From Manduca sexta (lineage: Eukaryota; Arthropoda; Insecta; Lepidoptera; Sphingidae): a DNA stretch of 64,000 nt. The stretch's first letter is position 1. Each line of letters opens with the position of its first letter. The stretch is taken from contig NC_051126.1 in NCBI RefSeq assembly GCF_014839805.1, forward strand, positions 4,286,609 to 4,350,608, written 5' to 3'. Under the pieces are notes generated by a model that saw only the letters and a program-made list of their open reading frames with translations, made no database searches and was not told where the DNA came from. A program made the position numbers and the translations under genes. This document shows positions 24,202-38,492 of the stretch, in pieces.

Positions 24202-26960
24202 TAAAAGCTCAACACCGCATGCATCTTTTCTTCTAACTTTGTGAATCTTTATCAGTGGTGGTAACTACTCACGGTCAAGTAACCTACTTTTTCGCTAGCG
24301 GATCTGATCCTCCTGATCGTCATACATAAAATTCGCTTACGAAAAAAGAACTCTAAATCCATACATTTAAAAGCTACAAAATTGCAAACAGCACTTAACA
24401 TACATTTTAACTGTATAAAATTACAAATTTCTGATAATTGTTCGATTTCAAATCGTAACGCGAATGTAGCTTTAAAAAGTAACGGTAGAGGCTCAGTGGA
24501 GCCGCGTGGGTGTCGCTGTCTCAACAACTTGAGACTCCGCGTCAAAGACTTAAGTTGCACTAACTTTTGCAGGGCTGCTACTGTGCGATAAATGTATATT
24601 TGTTTAGAAGCGAATTTGTGGACTATAATTATATTATATTTTCACCAGGATTAGCGCAAAATATAGCTGTCAATTTGTCTTCGAAATATTACGCCAACAA
24701 CGAAAGTTTAAAAATTCCAATAGCACATTTACATATAACATGAATTGTACAAAAGATTTTATAAACAAAGAAATACAAAATACTATTTAAAAACAAACAT
24801 ACAGAATCGTAAACAAGATATAAATCACGCATTTCCCGTCTATCGATTTTTAAAACAGTATCCTACGTAATGTCACAAGTGTCACATAATTCTCGAAATT
24901 TCCATATAAAGCGTCTCGTCTGACAAGTCGCAAACAAAGCTCGTAGACGAAACTAGCAGGTAATTTAATGCAAATATCTGCGAATTCGCCATTGTGACGA
25001 TTGTTAATGTTTCAGTTCGGACGTGGGAAGCACAAGGCAATGTACGTGATTAACTCTCTCTAATTATCATTTAGGACCTGGGCGGAGGAATGATAAGTTC
25101 TCAAATAGATTTTCGTGGGACACATTGTTAGCACTTTTGGGGTTATATTTTTATTTATTAACTAATTAAGTTGTGAGTTATAAAGATACGTCCTACAACT
25201 GGAAAAAAATAATAATAATTTTACATCAATTATAATTATTTTTAAATAAACTGTTCGGCTGGTTACAAACCTAATTCCCCTTGTCATCAGTAAGGAAATA
25301 CAAAATAATCCAAAGGCAAACCAGAACTGTTTAAAGTAAAACTATTAGCAAATACACCAAAACACATTCAACACAAACAAACACTGAATGAAACACAGCT
25401 GACGTCGCCATTAAAGACAAAGATCCAGAGTCGAAACGGCACACATTGTTAGTGGACCATAACATAGTGCCGTGGACGGTAGCGAGATGGGACGAGACAA
25501 CCTCGTGAGTCACGACCCACGCTTAATCAACCAACGAAAGTCATACAAAATGCTTATTTATTTGTTTAACATGACCCACAGGTCGCCGTTCCGAGTCCGC
25601 CGCATTGTCTGCGCCGACATTGATTTTCGCCATTAACGATCGCAAGAGGTTTATCGGAGCCGAGACCTACATACTAAAATAGTGATGGGTACAACGTTCC
25701 AAAGGATTAATATTTGATGCAGATATTAATTGTTCATCTGATAAAAACAATACTTTATTTTACTTAGATGAAAAAAATCACAAGTTATAAATGAATATAT
25801 GTTTATATTAAAACGATTTATTCGTGTGCATTTTTGTTTAAAAAAGAAACTAAAAAAATCACAATGTAAATTTACTTAGCAATTGAATTTCTGGCTAAAA
25901 TTAACAATAATAATAAACTAACATTCTCTTATTAAAATAATTAAATAAATCGATTTTTCTAAATCAATGCCGAATAATTCGAACAGGGCTTGAACGAGGT
26001 TACGTTTCACTATCACTCCCACAACCTTTCGAATAAACAAATGTCCGTCATTTCACGTCACTACCGACATTAAGGTCGACGTCCTAGTACGTCATTGATA
26101 AATAAGCACATTAATAACAACGACTTATTAGTGCAAATCTGTTAATGTAACCGATAAATCGTGCAATAATCGTGCCTAATAATATCGTGTTAGTAAAAAA
26201 ATTGGCTCATTCATAAAAGAATTAATTAAAGGCTTAGACGCCCACATTGCAACCAGTGACATGTTATCGTGAATTTTTAAATATAAAAATACTAGAAATA
26301 CTTAAATGTCAAGCAATAATCTCTACCTGTTGAATGGTAAGCTTTAATAATTTACTACTGCGCCGTTTTATGTGACAAAAGCGGTGTCTAATATGTTTTT
26401 AATGCAAAGTTTGGCGAAACTAACACTAAACCAAACCGCATTTTAATCTAAGCGGGGTAAAAAACTTCGCTAAAATATTATAAGCCTGTTTATATTTAAA
26501 ATATAAAAAAAATACTTAAATATTTTGCAAAACAAAGACACAATTCGCACACGTACGTGAAATTGAAACACCTGACGACACACTTTGCGATATCCCACTT
26601 CTCACCTGACGGCCTCAACCATAAAAAGCTTTGTACTTAAACCGGCAGAGACAAAAGACGCGTGTGCGATAGACAACCGCACAAAGAGGCCAAAGAGGCT
26701 TTTAGGTGAAGGTCGAGAAGAGTTGCAGGAAGCGCCCGCATGACGTCACTTCCTGGGCCGATGAACGGGTTACACTGTACCGCGGCATTCGTGCCGATAA
26801 CACGCTGTGTAAACTGGTATTAGAGTGGTTTTAACGATTAAACTCGGTACTAATTTTAACTGTTGATTGACGGATAAATTCCTTCACTTGTGAATGAATA
26901 ACACTTAGAGGGTTGCGTTGAAGATTTTTCATTTTCCATTGATATATTTAAGTTTTTACC

Positions 26961-27224
26961 CTACTGCACCTGATAGTTAGTGGAGTGAGGACTATTAGCA
27001 TAGTGACCTTACTGCATCTGATAGTGGAGAGAGGACCAATAGAATGTCGACTGACGAGAGATGATTACCCCTCGACAGTCGACACCATTATGCCGGCCTA
27101 TTGAAACCAGATACACACAGGATGATCCCAGAACGCGACACTTATACGGGTCATTATGGCGGGTTTTAACACCATGTATACAGTGATCGCTATCCGGGCG
27201 GAGATAAAATATATCATACCACCA
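26961..27224 (+). repeat. Interspersed repeat (family D, copy 2) with a 5' tandem duplication
   Basis: The 3' part (27091-27224) aligns with 7167-7306. Upstream, a unit beginning CTACTGCACCTGATAGTTAG (26961) recurs as CTTACTGCATCTGATAGTGG (27008), so about 47 bp is duplicated in tandem. It is followed by AGAATGTCGACTGACGAGAG, ATGATTACCCCTCGACAGTC and GACACCATTATGCCGGCC. CTCGACAGTCGAC forms a short palindrome. Non-coding; class unknown. Confidence 0.6.
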
Positions 27225-30200
27225 TTGAAAGCGATTTAAAGCACAACAATTGTGAACCAATTTCGATTGCTATTTTATATTTTCAGCTCGGTATTGAAGA
27301 CTGTTTAATTAAATATAATTTAAGCATTACCGAGTAACACAAGCCGGTATCGTTATGAACATTTGGTTGCGGTTAACATTTGTGTCACGTGTAAACAAAT
27401 CTTTACTTCTCTGTGGGATTGAAACCTCAACATAACTTATGCATATTGATTGACATTATAATTAACGTACATATTTAATATTTATCTTGGATTTTATAGT
27501 CTCTTTTTGTTTCGTATCTGCTATTAAGTATTACTCGGTATAGACGGTGGCAGCCATAATATAAAACAAAAAAGAAGAATATTTATCTTAATTCTTCTAT
27601 GACATTGTTGTATACAACTTATGATTTTTAGTTTATTATTTGATTAACTAATTAAAACTGCTCAACTAATCATTTCTACTTTCAAATAACTCAATATTAA
27701 AAAGGATTATATTTTTGTAGCTTTAGTTAAAACGTGTTAAAGGAATAAAAGCAAGTCGAATTATAACTGACTAGTGACATGGCATTATGTAACATGCGCC
27801 ATCAAATTTATTGCCCAACTACGACTTTATTAATATGTCTATAGAATTGCAATTTAATTGAGCTTAAAGCGCGTTGTCTGCATGAACGTAATCGCCGCCT
27901 GTACAGGCTCTAAGTGAATACATTACATACAATATAGTATTTAATAACAAATCAAACCTCTTCAAGCACATGAAAATCCTCGCAGATATTACATCGACGT
28001 AGGCGGGTGCTATTTATGCAGCCCTTAGGTGCCTTATTGAGAATTTTATGTCCGAATGCTCCACACACAGCCTTACAGCGATAAAAGCCTCGTTGGAAGT
28101 GTGATCTTTTTGCACTCACGTCGACCGTCCAAAATACTGATGAACTAACACAAACTCATTTGCATTCCGTGTGAATCGACGCTTAAAACAAGCGAAAGTG
28201 AGCCACGGCCGCGAATGACTAACATTTCAGGGTCTAGATACATTTATCTAAATCTAAACTGACAATAAAGACAAAAATGCATAGGATTTTTTCTAGTTCA
28301 TATTAAACAGTAATAGAGCAGATCTTTTAGCTAGCTTTTGCTCGCCGCTTCGTTTGTGAGAAATTTCTTTAATACAACTTCCCGGTATAAAATTTAGCTT
28401 ATATAATGTTGATCCAGGACTTAATATATGTGCGTAAAATTTTAGTAATATCGGGTTTATGAGTTTACTTGTAAATAATATTTCAAACATACTTAAAATC
28501 ACAATCTGTAAGAGCGACTTCCATTGTACGTCGAGGCAGATCCAAAGAACTTTTTAATGAGTAATGAAGTCTCAACACACAAAAGACAGCAACAATTAAT
28601 GGGAATTTATATCTCCAAACAACGAAGGAATGGACAGTTATTAACTCGAATTGTCATTTTAAAAATGCTTTTGTGTATGATTTCAGTTACTACCTAAGAG
28701 TATATTGTTTCATTCTTTGTCGCATTTTACTTACAACTTTTTATATAACAACTAGGTAACAAGACTGTTATAACTTAACAGGTTTAACAACATTTAAAAT
28801 GCCAGATGGCCTTCTCACTCACTTTGTAACGTGTACAGGAGATAAAATTCTAAACATTCACAAAAAGCCTCATAAAAAATGAATAAATCGACAAACGCCA
28901 CACTCCGATCCATTCTCAAAAATATGTTACATATAACCATATTTATAAAACGTAAACGTTTACACATAACTACGCGTTTAAATTCAAATTTAATACATAA
29001 TAAACAAGACAACTGTGCGTTATCGAAGTGAATGTACAACACTAGCACCGATATCGACATCGTATCGACAAATACGAGGTGTCAATTTAAACGCAGATGT
29101 ACACAGGCCGGCGCATGGTTCAACGCGCGTTTAGTTTATCGACATTCATAAAACCGTAAATAGATCGAATGCAGTAAAACAGTGCAGCCGGACCGCCACA
29201 CGGCTGTTTCCAATTTCCACTGCATTGCGATCGATAGAATTCCACGGCTGTGGCTTAGGATGTTCAAGGAAGCGGAAAAACGGCTTTACATTTATAAAAC
29301 GGCCAACATTTTTATTTGCTGAACGAAGTTCGGTAAGGTTTTCTACAGTTAAATTGTTACATTGAAGTAAATCGAAAATGATAAATATTATATTTTTAAC
29401 ACGTAAATATTCGTTTTTACAATTAGGACATGTCGTTAATAGAAATCACAATTTCACATTTCAAGTTAGTAGCGGTAGTTTCTAATTTAGTCGAATTGTA
29501 TGTCACACATGAAGACAGCGTGGGAATCTACTAACAAGCATGCAAAACTTATCCATGAATAAATATAGACAAGTCATCGATAAAAGTGACAGATAAATAG
29601 CTAATATAATAAAAAAGAGAGCAAACCCCGCGGCAGTCAAACTAGTAACCGATGTGAATGCGGCAAAACCGACATCCGGAATTCGGGCGAAAAAATAAAA
29701 CACCGTTATGGCCGTATCCTTGAAGTGATAGGCAGAGGTGCAACGAACGAAATAACATTTTACGCGCAGTACTTCCGTCGCATTATGTGAAATTCCCAAG
29801 TATTGTCATAAGTGGCGCAAATGTTGAATTCTAGGGGCTAGAGTAATAGAACATCAGTGTTCAATGTTCATATACGAAGGTATTACTTGCCAAATAATTC
29901 CTCTGTAAACCATACCATAAAAATCATGTATTCCACTCAGAACTAAGAATCGTCTTATGATTCGTCGCACAGCCGACCAACCGCTACAATCAGGCATCAA
30001 GTGATTGAGATGTAAGGGAAATAATATAAATGTCTTGCGATTACTTGAAACGTTTAAATAATGAGAAAGTTCCTTACAGGCTTTACTTAATTAGTTTTAT
30101 AATTAAAACTCGCGAGGGCAACAGCCCGAAATGTAAATCCTTAATTCGAGTACAAAATTTCACTTTAATTCGTGAGCTTATAATTTTTGAAACATTGTTA

Positions 30201-33200
30201 TTGACTACAGAATGTATAGTTAGTTTATAGCTAAACCAGGTTAAGCGAAACTTAGTTTAACGCGCAAAGATAGAATCTGAGAGAAATCGTTTATGATAAA
30301 TTATAAAGCTGTAGGAATCGGCAGGCATGAATGGATTTGCATATACTGGAAAGTATAGGTAACTTGACTCGAAATTCATTGTTAAACAATACTTGTATAC
30401 CAAACAACTCTATAATGTAATCTAACAAAAACCACGAGCCTTTAACAATGTTAAAACAGCACCATTGTTCACCTTTTTTTGGACTACACCTTACAAACCA
30501 TTACTAACAGTTTAGTCCATAGTTTCAAGTCACACATAAGCTACAAAACAAAAAAAGCTATACTGAAAATGACACCTAAAACTGACTCATACCAGCACCG
30601 TCCCAAACATCTCCAAGTGATTAAAAACCCATACAGATACATAATCAGTTTAACACTCGACAACGCGCCGTCGATCCTGTTCAATATCTCAATCCCAGCA
30701 CCGAAATGAGGCTACAATATTCCAAAGTTCACCGGCACCATATCAAGTGTGCTCCAGATAAATGGATCACGTTACTTGATTAACCGACGAGCATCCCTTC
30801 GTCTTATCACCCTTGGGAATATTTAAATGGGCCCCGAATATATCACACCCCTCCGTACAAACGAAAGGCCAAGTATTCGCGTTTACCTGCTCCTGATTGA
30901 GAATATAAATTACTATATCTTCATTAGGAAGTAAATGAATGTTTCGTTTAAGGTTTTTGATTAGGTAGCTTGTGAAGAGGCGAGAATACAACTTCTTGTC
31001 TCAAGCCACAAGATAGATTTCATTATCGTTTCTTGTATAGGGATCAAACCGAATTGAATTTAATTCTGGTTTCGATTAATCGTGATTTTATTAGCGCTTA
31101 AGTGAACCAAAATCCGACGAGTATGTTACTTTATTAAAGTCAAGTAGTCGGTGACCACTTAAGAGAAAAACAGAGTGGACAGCTTAAGAGAGGTCGACGG
31201 CAAACTAAGCATAATTTCCCCCATAACGCGAACGATGCTTAAAAAGAGGGTGCTTATTCGGGTACCGAAAATAATTCAATGACCTTGCGAGCGTTATGTG
31301 CACGTTTTATTTATGTACCTAAAAGTAAAATGTTTTTTAAAAGGTGTGGTAACCAACCTGAATAACAACTTGCACACAACTTTTTAGACAATGACTAATT
31401 CCAAAACAGTTTTACCACGCTTAAAACCCAAAAATCCTTCACGTTTTTGAAAACCGAATCATTCGAAGTCCAAAACAGCTGCAACAACACGCGTTAACAC
31501 CTATTATTTGCAGCGAACATTATTCCCGTCACACGCGAATTGGAGCGACAATTTGTGACATACGTGCTAGCTCCATCGTCATGAGGAGCACGCGCGGCGC
31601 CACATCCAGTTCCAACGCCATCGTGGCCATCAACATTCATGCAGCGATCCACACCGCATGACCAGTTTAGCTCGTTGATTTCTCGACAATGATCTATGCT
31701 GGCGATAGTTTACGTTTCTAAGCTATAGAGGAAATCCTTTTTCGACGGTCTTCTCGCTAGTGGGAAATCGACTGTGCGGAACTGGTTATTATTGACTGTA
31801 TGACACTAATTTTGACCTTTCTGTTCTCGTGAGAAATTTTGAAAACGATGTTAATGATACCCACATTAATTATTAAAAACAAATAAGAACTAAAGCCCAG
31901 ATTGTTGTTTACGCGAATATTTTAAACTACAAGACAGATTTACAGACACATACTTCTCGTTATTTCGTGTACAAGGCACGTGTATAATTTATCAACGACA
32001 CCAGACCGATAACTTCCGCACACAAATTATTTAATCCAATTTCTCTCATTTCCTTCAATAAAGGGGCAAACTTTTTATCGTCCAACGAACCGTTGACCGT
32101 CTTAGTGTTTTCGCAAGCCATAAATCCTGCCAAAATCCATGTCTCCGGAGCTGGCGAACTCATTCACGAGATCAAGTGGCAAAAAACTGGAGCAATGAAC
32201 TGGCGGTCACGTAGGGGCCTCATCAGCTGCCGAAGCACGTAGACGCGTCTAAACTACCGCTCATTGTCAATATTGGAGTGCTGTGCCGAACCACTGGTAA
32301 AATCAATAGAGCCATTATCGGTTATTAGACGTATGATTGCTTGAAATTGTTTTACTGGCTAATGAATAACAAACACGGCGACGCGACGGGAGCGACGCGC
32401 TGCCAACATTGCCGAGGTAAATGAGCGTTGACGGATTTGAGTACCCACGTGAAATTGTTCTTGGAAATTTGTTATAGATTTGTTTGAGCGGAATGTCAAT
32501 TATTTATTATTTGCATTTGAAATAGCGTCGTTTTATCTCATAGCGGAATTTAGCATATAAAAACGAAATATTAGAACATTAATTATTATTCTTATATTTT
32601 TAAAGTTAGTATTTTTACATATCTTAAAGCATACAAACATATAAAAAATGCATCACCCTCCAATGGCGAGGCTTATGATTGCTCGGCGTGAAAATAGATC
32701 TATCACAATATCAGGCTTATTGGCAACAAAAGTAGAACATAATATTATTATAATAATCGAATATATTATATTAAGCACTAAATTACTATTACGCAAATAT
32801 AAATAAAAATCCGAAGGTTCTAACGTCACAGCCACGCGACATAACATTGTATGTATTTCCCACATCGGAATGCAAATTGAATAATGTAGGAACTGTTATT
32901 GAGTCGGCACCGCTCGCCTGCGTAGTCGCTGCAAACGAACAGTAGTACACAAAGTGCAAGGCTACGGTCTGCGGAGTGCATCGCCGATAAACCGGAGATG
33001 AAAGCGTCTGTTTATTTGATTTTCTGCTTATACAACGTACGTGCAAGCGTATTAACTAAGCAACGGTCAGTAACCTGAGACGTCTGCTCATTTGTACGAA
33101 ATCATCGCACGTTTCGTTGTTTCCGTGTTTTATTTCACGCCCCATGATTCTTTTTAATTGTCGCTACGTGACCATATGCTACGGCTTACGCAGTTTTTGC

Positions 33201-34654
33201 TTCAGAAAAAACTATTTAACTTGAAACAAGATTCCATCTATAAATATGCAAGCGTACGCCGAATCTACAAAATTAATTTCGATGGAATAATAATTCCATC
33301 AGTGAAGGCCTTTGTATTTAATTCTGAATTACGAATAAGACAAGCTCCAACCTCGCTCCAGACGGTCACATCAAAACAACGATGACAATGACTTAAAATG
33401 ACAAATGACTGTACGTAGACGCCAAATGGTTCTTCATTGAGCCGTGTTATTAAAATAAATAGTTATACTGTGCGTTTTCTGTGTCGCAATCATTGGAACA
33501 ATAAATTTCGTACTCAGACCGAAAACGGCCGCTCACGTGTCACACTCACAAAATGGATATTGCCAACGCACTGCGTGAAATGCGAAGTGCGAAACGAGAA
33601 ATGCGAAAATTAAAACCCGTACCCGCAAACAAGGGAGATGCGATTGCTCCATCGAGTATCCAATAAGACGTTATTTTTTTATTATTTTTAATATCGCGCT
33701 GTCAACCTTGACAACCGTTCACTTCATCTGATTCTCCGATTGCGAAATTATATCGCTTTTATTGTGGCTGAATATTTTTTCTCTTTTGTCATTAAATGTT
33801 TAATTGATTGTGGATAATAGCCTTAATAAACTACATTGTCGTAATTTGGTCGTTTGTATGTTTATAGAATATATTAGCAACAAATATATATACAATAATG
33901 ACATTATCATTCACACTTAAATGCTAATACATAGACAAACATTCACAAAACACATGACTAATGTATAACCATACATACAAATAGAATACTTAATACCGGA
34001 ATTATAGAATGGATAGTTCCATGCTGTCTATTGCTTGTTTGTAGATTTGCATAGCGTTTTTTAATACTTTCCTGTGTGCTAAAGTCAGGAATTTAAACCC
34101 AGTAATTCACAAAATTAATGACTATAAAATTCAAGAACACGTCCGTAAATTAGTTAGGAAGGTAAACAAGATAGTAATTTCAATATTCGGATCATCTAAA
34201 ACGACACGAGGCATCCTTTTGTCTACGTTGAATAGACAGATGCAGTCGTCTGATTTCGCAAGTCGGCCCTCTGCCGGGCCGCGTCGGCAGCCCATCAACC
34301 ATCGTCGGATTACGTTTATGGACCATTTGTATGGGATCTGCTACGGTTAATGATTTTCGGCCGTTCCGCCGTCTCTTGGGCAATTCTATTTCGATACACA
34401 GTTACTTAATAAGTTTTTATGCGCGCCCGGTGCCGGTGCACCTTTTGTCGACTCGGATTACGGCGATCACGAATTTTTCTTTTCACAACTTTCGATGTGT
34501 AGTTATTGACCCCGTGTTGTGAAATAACTTATACTGTAAAGCAGTTCACATTATGGTCGTATCAGATAAAAGTACGCCAACACCTACTAGGCATTCAGGT
34601 ATTTATATCGCCTGAGGGAAGCTTGCCGTAAACATTTCTCAAATGTTTGTCGAA

Positions 34655-34838
34655 CCAGGGGCCTTATTCTCTATCCCGCACGTTATTTTAACAGTGCGTA
34701 ACAAGCACGTAACACAACGCATCATGTTTAGGACTATAGAAATTTGGCTTACAGAATACCATTCCACGCACATTTCTCGAAGATAACATGACACGGCCGC
34801 GTTACGCGTTTACACTATCATACAGAATAAGGGCCCAG
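34655..34838. mobile_element. MITE-like element (family F, copy 2)
   Basis: The left end CCAGGGGCCTTATTCTCTAT and the right end ATACAGAATAAGGGCCCAG are imperfect inverted repeats of about 18 bp. The interior (CGCACGTTATTTTAACAGTG, CGTAACAAGCACGTAAC, ATCATGTT, CAGAATACC) runs parallel to 4270-4460. It is 184 bp with no coding capacity, which fits a non-autonomous DNA transposon. No clear target duplication was found. Confidence 0.6.
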
Positions 34839-37800
34839 TAACACACTACATTACCCATACACGTGGTGAAAACCAGCATAATGGTCATGATGAGTCATGT
34901 TCCGGTGACAGCAGGTATACATTCCATGGAAAAGGCCGTCATAATTCCTACGACCGTCGAGAGGCGCAATGTCGATATTCGACATTATCGGGTGTCCGTG
35001 TTGTCCTTTGCTAGCACGAAAAAACTGGTTTCCAATGGACTACATGTCTGATACGCACGCAGATCGTCACATTGAAGTGATGTCATTGAGACTGACGGAA
35101 GCTTCTAAGTATGCCAAAGTGATAGTCTAACTTGTAAAGATAATGAAAATTTACAAAGCATGATTCTAGGTACCTATTAAACTGTTATTAAAAGATATAC
35201 AATTACTAATTAGTTCTGTTCAAACCCATATAATCATCCTGCGTCCTCGCCTCTCGTTCTAGGTGTTTTTTGTAAATCATTTATTATTATTTTTTTATCA
35301 TGATTCTTCTCCTTATATTATGTGTAACGCCCATTTTTAGCTTATTTCGAACACTGAAGCATGGAACCCAGGTACCGAGGTAAGTAAGTGTATGGTTTGT
35401 TTTATAATTAAGTATGGCTTGCAATACACCAACAACATTGGTTAAATGTCGGTTAAAATCTCGTCGAGTCTTTTAGGGACGTGGATAATAATTTATTTCA
35501 CTGCTCAAAAGTGACCCCTGCTATTATTATAACCAAAGGTGCTCCCCTATTAAATTACAAGCGCCCAGTTTTCTCGACATAATGGCTACCCTGTTTGCAC
35601 GCTTTGCAAAAAAAAATGTCTGAACTCGCTCCAAAAATGCTATGTTATCATCCTTCACCTCAGGTTCGACCTCGATACTTATCTTTCGATGCCTATTTTA
35701 CTTTAAAACGATGTTAAACACCAGTGACATTTGACACAATTATCAGTTGTAAACTTTTAAAAAAAGTTAAACAAATTGTTAAACCTAATCTAAGTCTAGG
35801 TCCTCACCGTTTATTTTCCTCATGCCGGCCCTAGACCTTCAACAGCACGGCCAAAATCCTGTCCTTTGAGTCGGCAACAACAAAACATGCACTCCAGTCA
35901 ACACTTATCTTTAACGCCACAATGCACACTTTTGTAAACATTCAACTGTACGGAACGATCGCGTTTTATTCATACAGGTAACAATAGTACACAATTTTGT
36001 TTAGTTGATAAGAAAGAAAACACTTATATTGTTTATCACGAAGCGATCTACACCCACGCAAACATGTTGCGACGCGCGTCAACGCCGCGTGACTGCAGGC
36101 GTGTCGCCGGCTGACACTTTGGCGCTGTCACTAACGGTGTAACAAGGAACTTCGAAATGTTTAAGCACATTCTTACACAGATGGCGTTATACTCAATATG
36201 AACCTAATGTTTACTTCATTACTAACAATTTTTTTTGCTGCTAATGAAAAATAAAACTTGTTTTATAAGGAAACTTACCTATTAAATTCAATAAATGTGT
36301 TATTTATAATTTTTCATAGATAGCTAATAAAAATAAAATAAAAATAAGATCCCTCGTGCCCTCAAAATGATCACTGCAAACAAATTACCATGAATTAAAA
36401 TATACAATGCGGAAACTTACCTTATAATTTAAACAGCGTCGAAAAAACTCACTGTGAATGCAGAAATAATAAAATAAATGCACTTCACATTTACCACAAT
36501 ACTGCATTTATTCAACTAAGCATCGTGCTGCTTACAGTAATAGTTCTCTCAGTACGTACACGTACAACTGCATTGAATGAAACGCCGGTCGCAACCAATT
36601 TAAGACACTATAAGAACAACGCTTCTGCCATAGTTGGCATATTACGGGGATTTCCACAAAGCACTGCAATATAAAATGCACAATTTCAACGGGACACACC
36701 ATGAAAAGCGCCCGATAACACTATCCATCACCCCATTATCCTTTGCGACTTGAAGTTAGCAGCGAGCCTGCACGTCAAAATATACCATAAATAACGTGGT
36801 ACGTATTGCGGGGTGCGCCACCCTATGGACACCCTACTCACACCCCCGCAATGGCCTGTGGTGTAAACAGAACAACCTTAGCTCAGTTATAATATCATGT
36901 TTAAATTTTATAAAATTACGATATCTATCCAATCGTAACCGGGAGGCATTTATAAATATTTTATGAATATCTAAAGGAATTTCGAGTTTATAATTATAGA
37001 ATTTGTTATCCGATAATATATTTTACTTATTACATTACCTTAGAAAATTTTTGAAACTTTATCAAGATTCGATTCTTCCACACCTTGATTCCTTTTTTTG
37101 TATTTTTACCCTATAAGAAAAATATCTTCATTATATGTAATATTATTCATAATTTTTTTGTGTGTGTAATGTTTACTTAAGATGTGGATGATAGGGTTAA
37201 AATAAAAAAAAATTAACACGCAAATGTAATCATCGCCAATAAAACATCGTCTTCAATACAAACATTCATTTGTACAGCTCGAGGCAAAGTGCGCTGAAAG
37301 GGAAAACCGTCACAGGAAACCTTTTTAGGGACTGGGATAAGAAACAACGGGAAGAAAAAGAGAGCGACAATTTTTCCGGTTCATATCTTTCTGTACATTT
37401 CATTACTTCCGCTATGTATGGACGTGGGTCTCGGCTGACGTCGGTGGTGCTCGGCTTTGACCGGACGGCTTCGGATAATTCCGGGGACCTAATCGATACG
37501 CGTCAGGTACATCTCTGACTACCGACATGCTACGTTACGACGCGACGTAGCTACTACGCTAAGCTACAACCTATGCTTACTGCTACAAGACAGACTTCGC
37601 TTTACGCTACATACTGCAAGTATTAACCAAGTAAGTTTAGAAGTTGTCGTATGAACAATATAATAATAATAATACATTTTTGACTCTCGATCAAGCGTAA
37701 ACAACAACTAAATTCTGGATAGATAAAGATGATTTGGGACTAATTTCATTTTAACGATACTGGAGCGAGGTGATGCTGTGACTAGGTATAAGTATATTAT

Positions 37801-38492
37801 AGGTACTTTGAAACTAGACATTAGGCATATATAAATATTAAAGACTTTAATGTAAGTATTTAAAAGTATCTATTTAGGTAATAAATAAGATTCAATAAAA
37901 TTTTATATTCGAAAATCAGACAGGGCCTAGCCTTTGCGTTCAATACCCACATAAAATCTTTCGCAAATTAAAGCAATCTAAAAACTCCCGAGACGAGTTA
38001 GACTGTTTATATAAGTAGATACTAAGTGTCCACTTTATTCAAAATAGTTTTAATGGCTAAATGTGCGCATAATTGAATTTGTATCATAGTATGGAATAAT
38101 TGTGACACAAAATAATAACTTGGTGTTCCCTTTATATCGAATAGTTATTCAATATTAACAACTTATCGATATATATATCCCCAATCGAACAATAAAGGAT
38201 ATAGTTTTATTCTTATGCAATGAATTTTCTATCTTTGTCTGTTGCGTGGCTGACGGTATTATTTGTCACTTAGTTGTGTTCCAGCCTATGTTACAGTTAC
38301 CAGCTTTTAGCTACTAACTTCTGAGTAGTTCTGAGTGCTGTCATTTGACACAGGTCAATCGAGATATCGAAACGGCAGTCATAAATCATAACTGAACACA
38401 CGCAAGAATATCTTATCTGATGGCAAACTGTGATTATTTTCATAGGGCCATACTGTTTTGATAAAAAGCCTTAGAATATAAATTGAACAATT

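Larger units (their letters stand above)
24202..38492. other. Non-coding stretch; CpG-richer patches and small open frames
   Basis: No supported exon. CpG-richer patches occur at about 26560-26800, 31490-32460, 34200-34520 and 36040-36140, separated by AT-rich sequence. Small open frames within them (31960-32163 minus, 33553-33666 plus, 34192-34383 minus) are discussed separately. Family D and F elements lie at 26961-27224 and 34655-34838. The last few hundred bases contain the TSEN54 promoter, which shows no clear TATA box. Confidence 0.55.

Noticed and set aside
34192..34522. Two opposing frames of 63 codons in a GC-richer patch
   Set aside because: They overlap on opposite strands, are basic or low-complexity and match nothing that I recognise; likely a stop-poor CpG patch.
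35361..35386. Possible first coding exon (ATGGAACCCAGG with a GTAAGT donor)
   Set aside because: Only a few codons and one splice-like site; no downstream exon with matching phase was found.
37270..37518. 82-codon plus-strand frame followed by TACG-rich repeats
   Set aside because: The peptide shows no family features; the sequence after it is a run of CTACG/TACG words typical of non-coding repeats.
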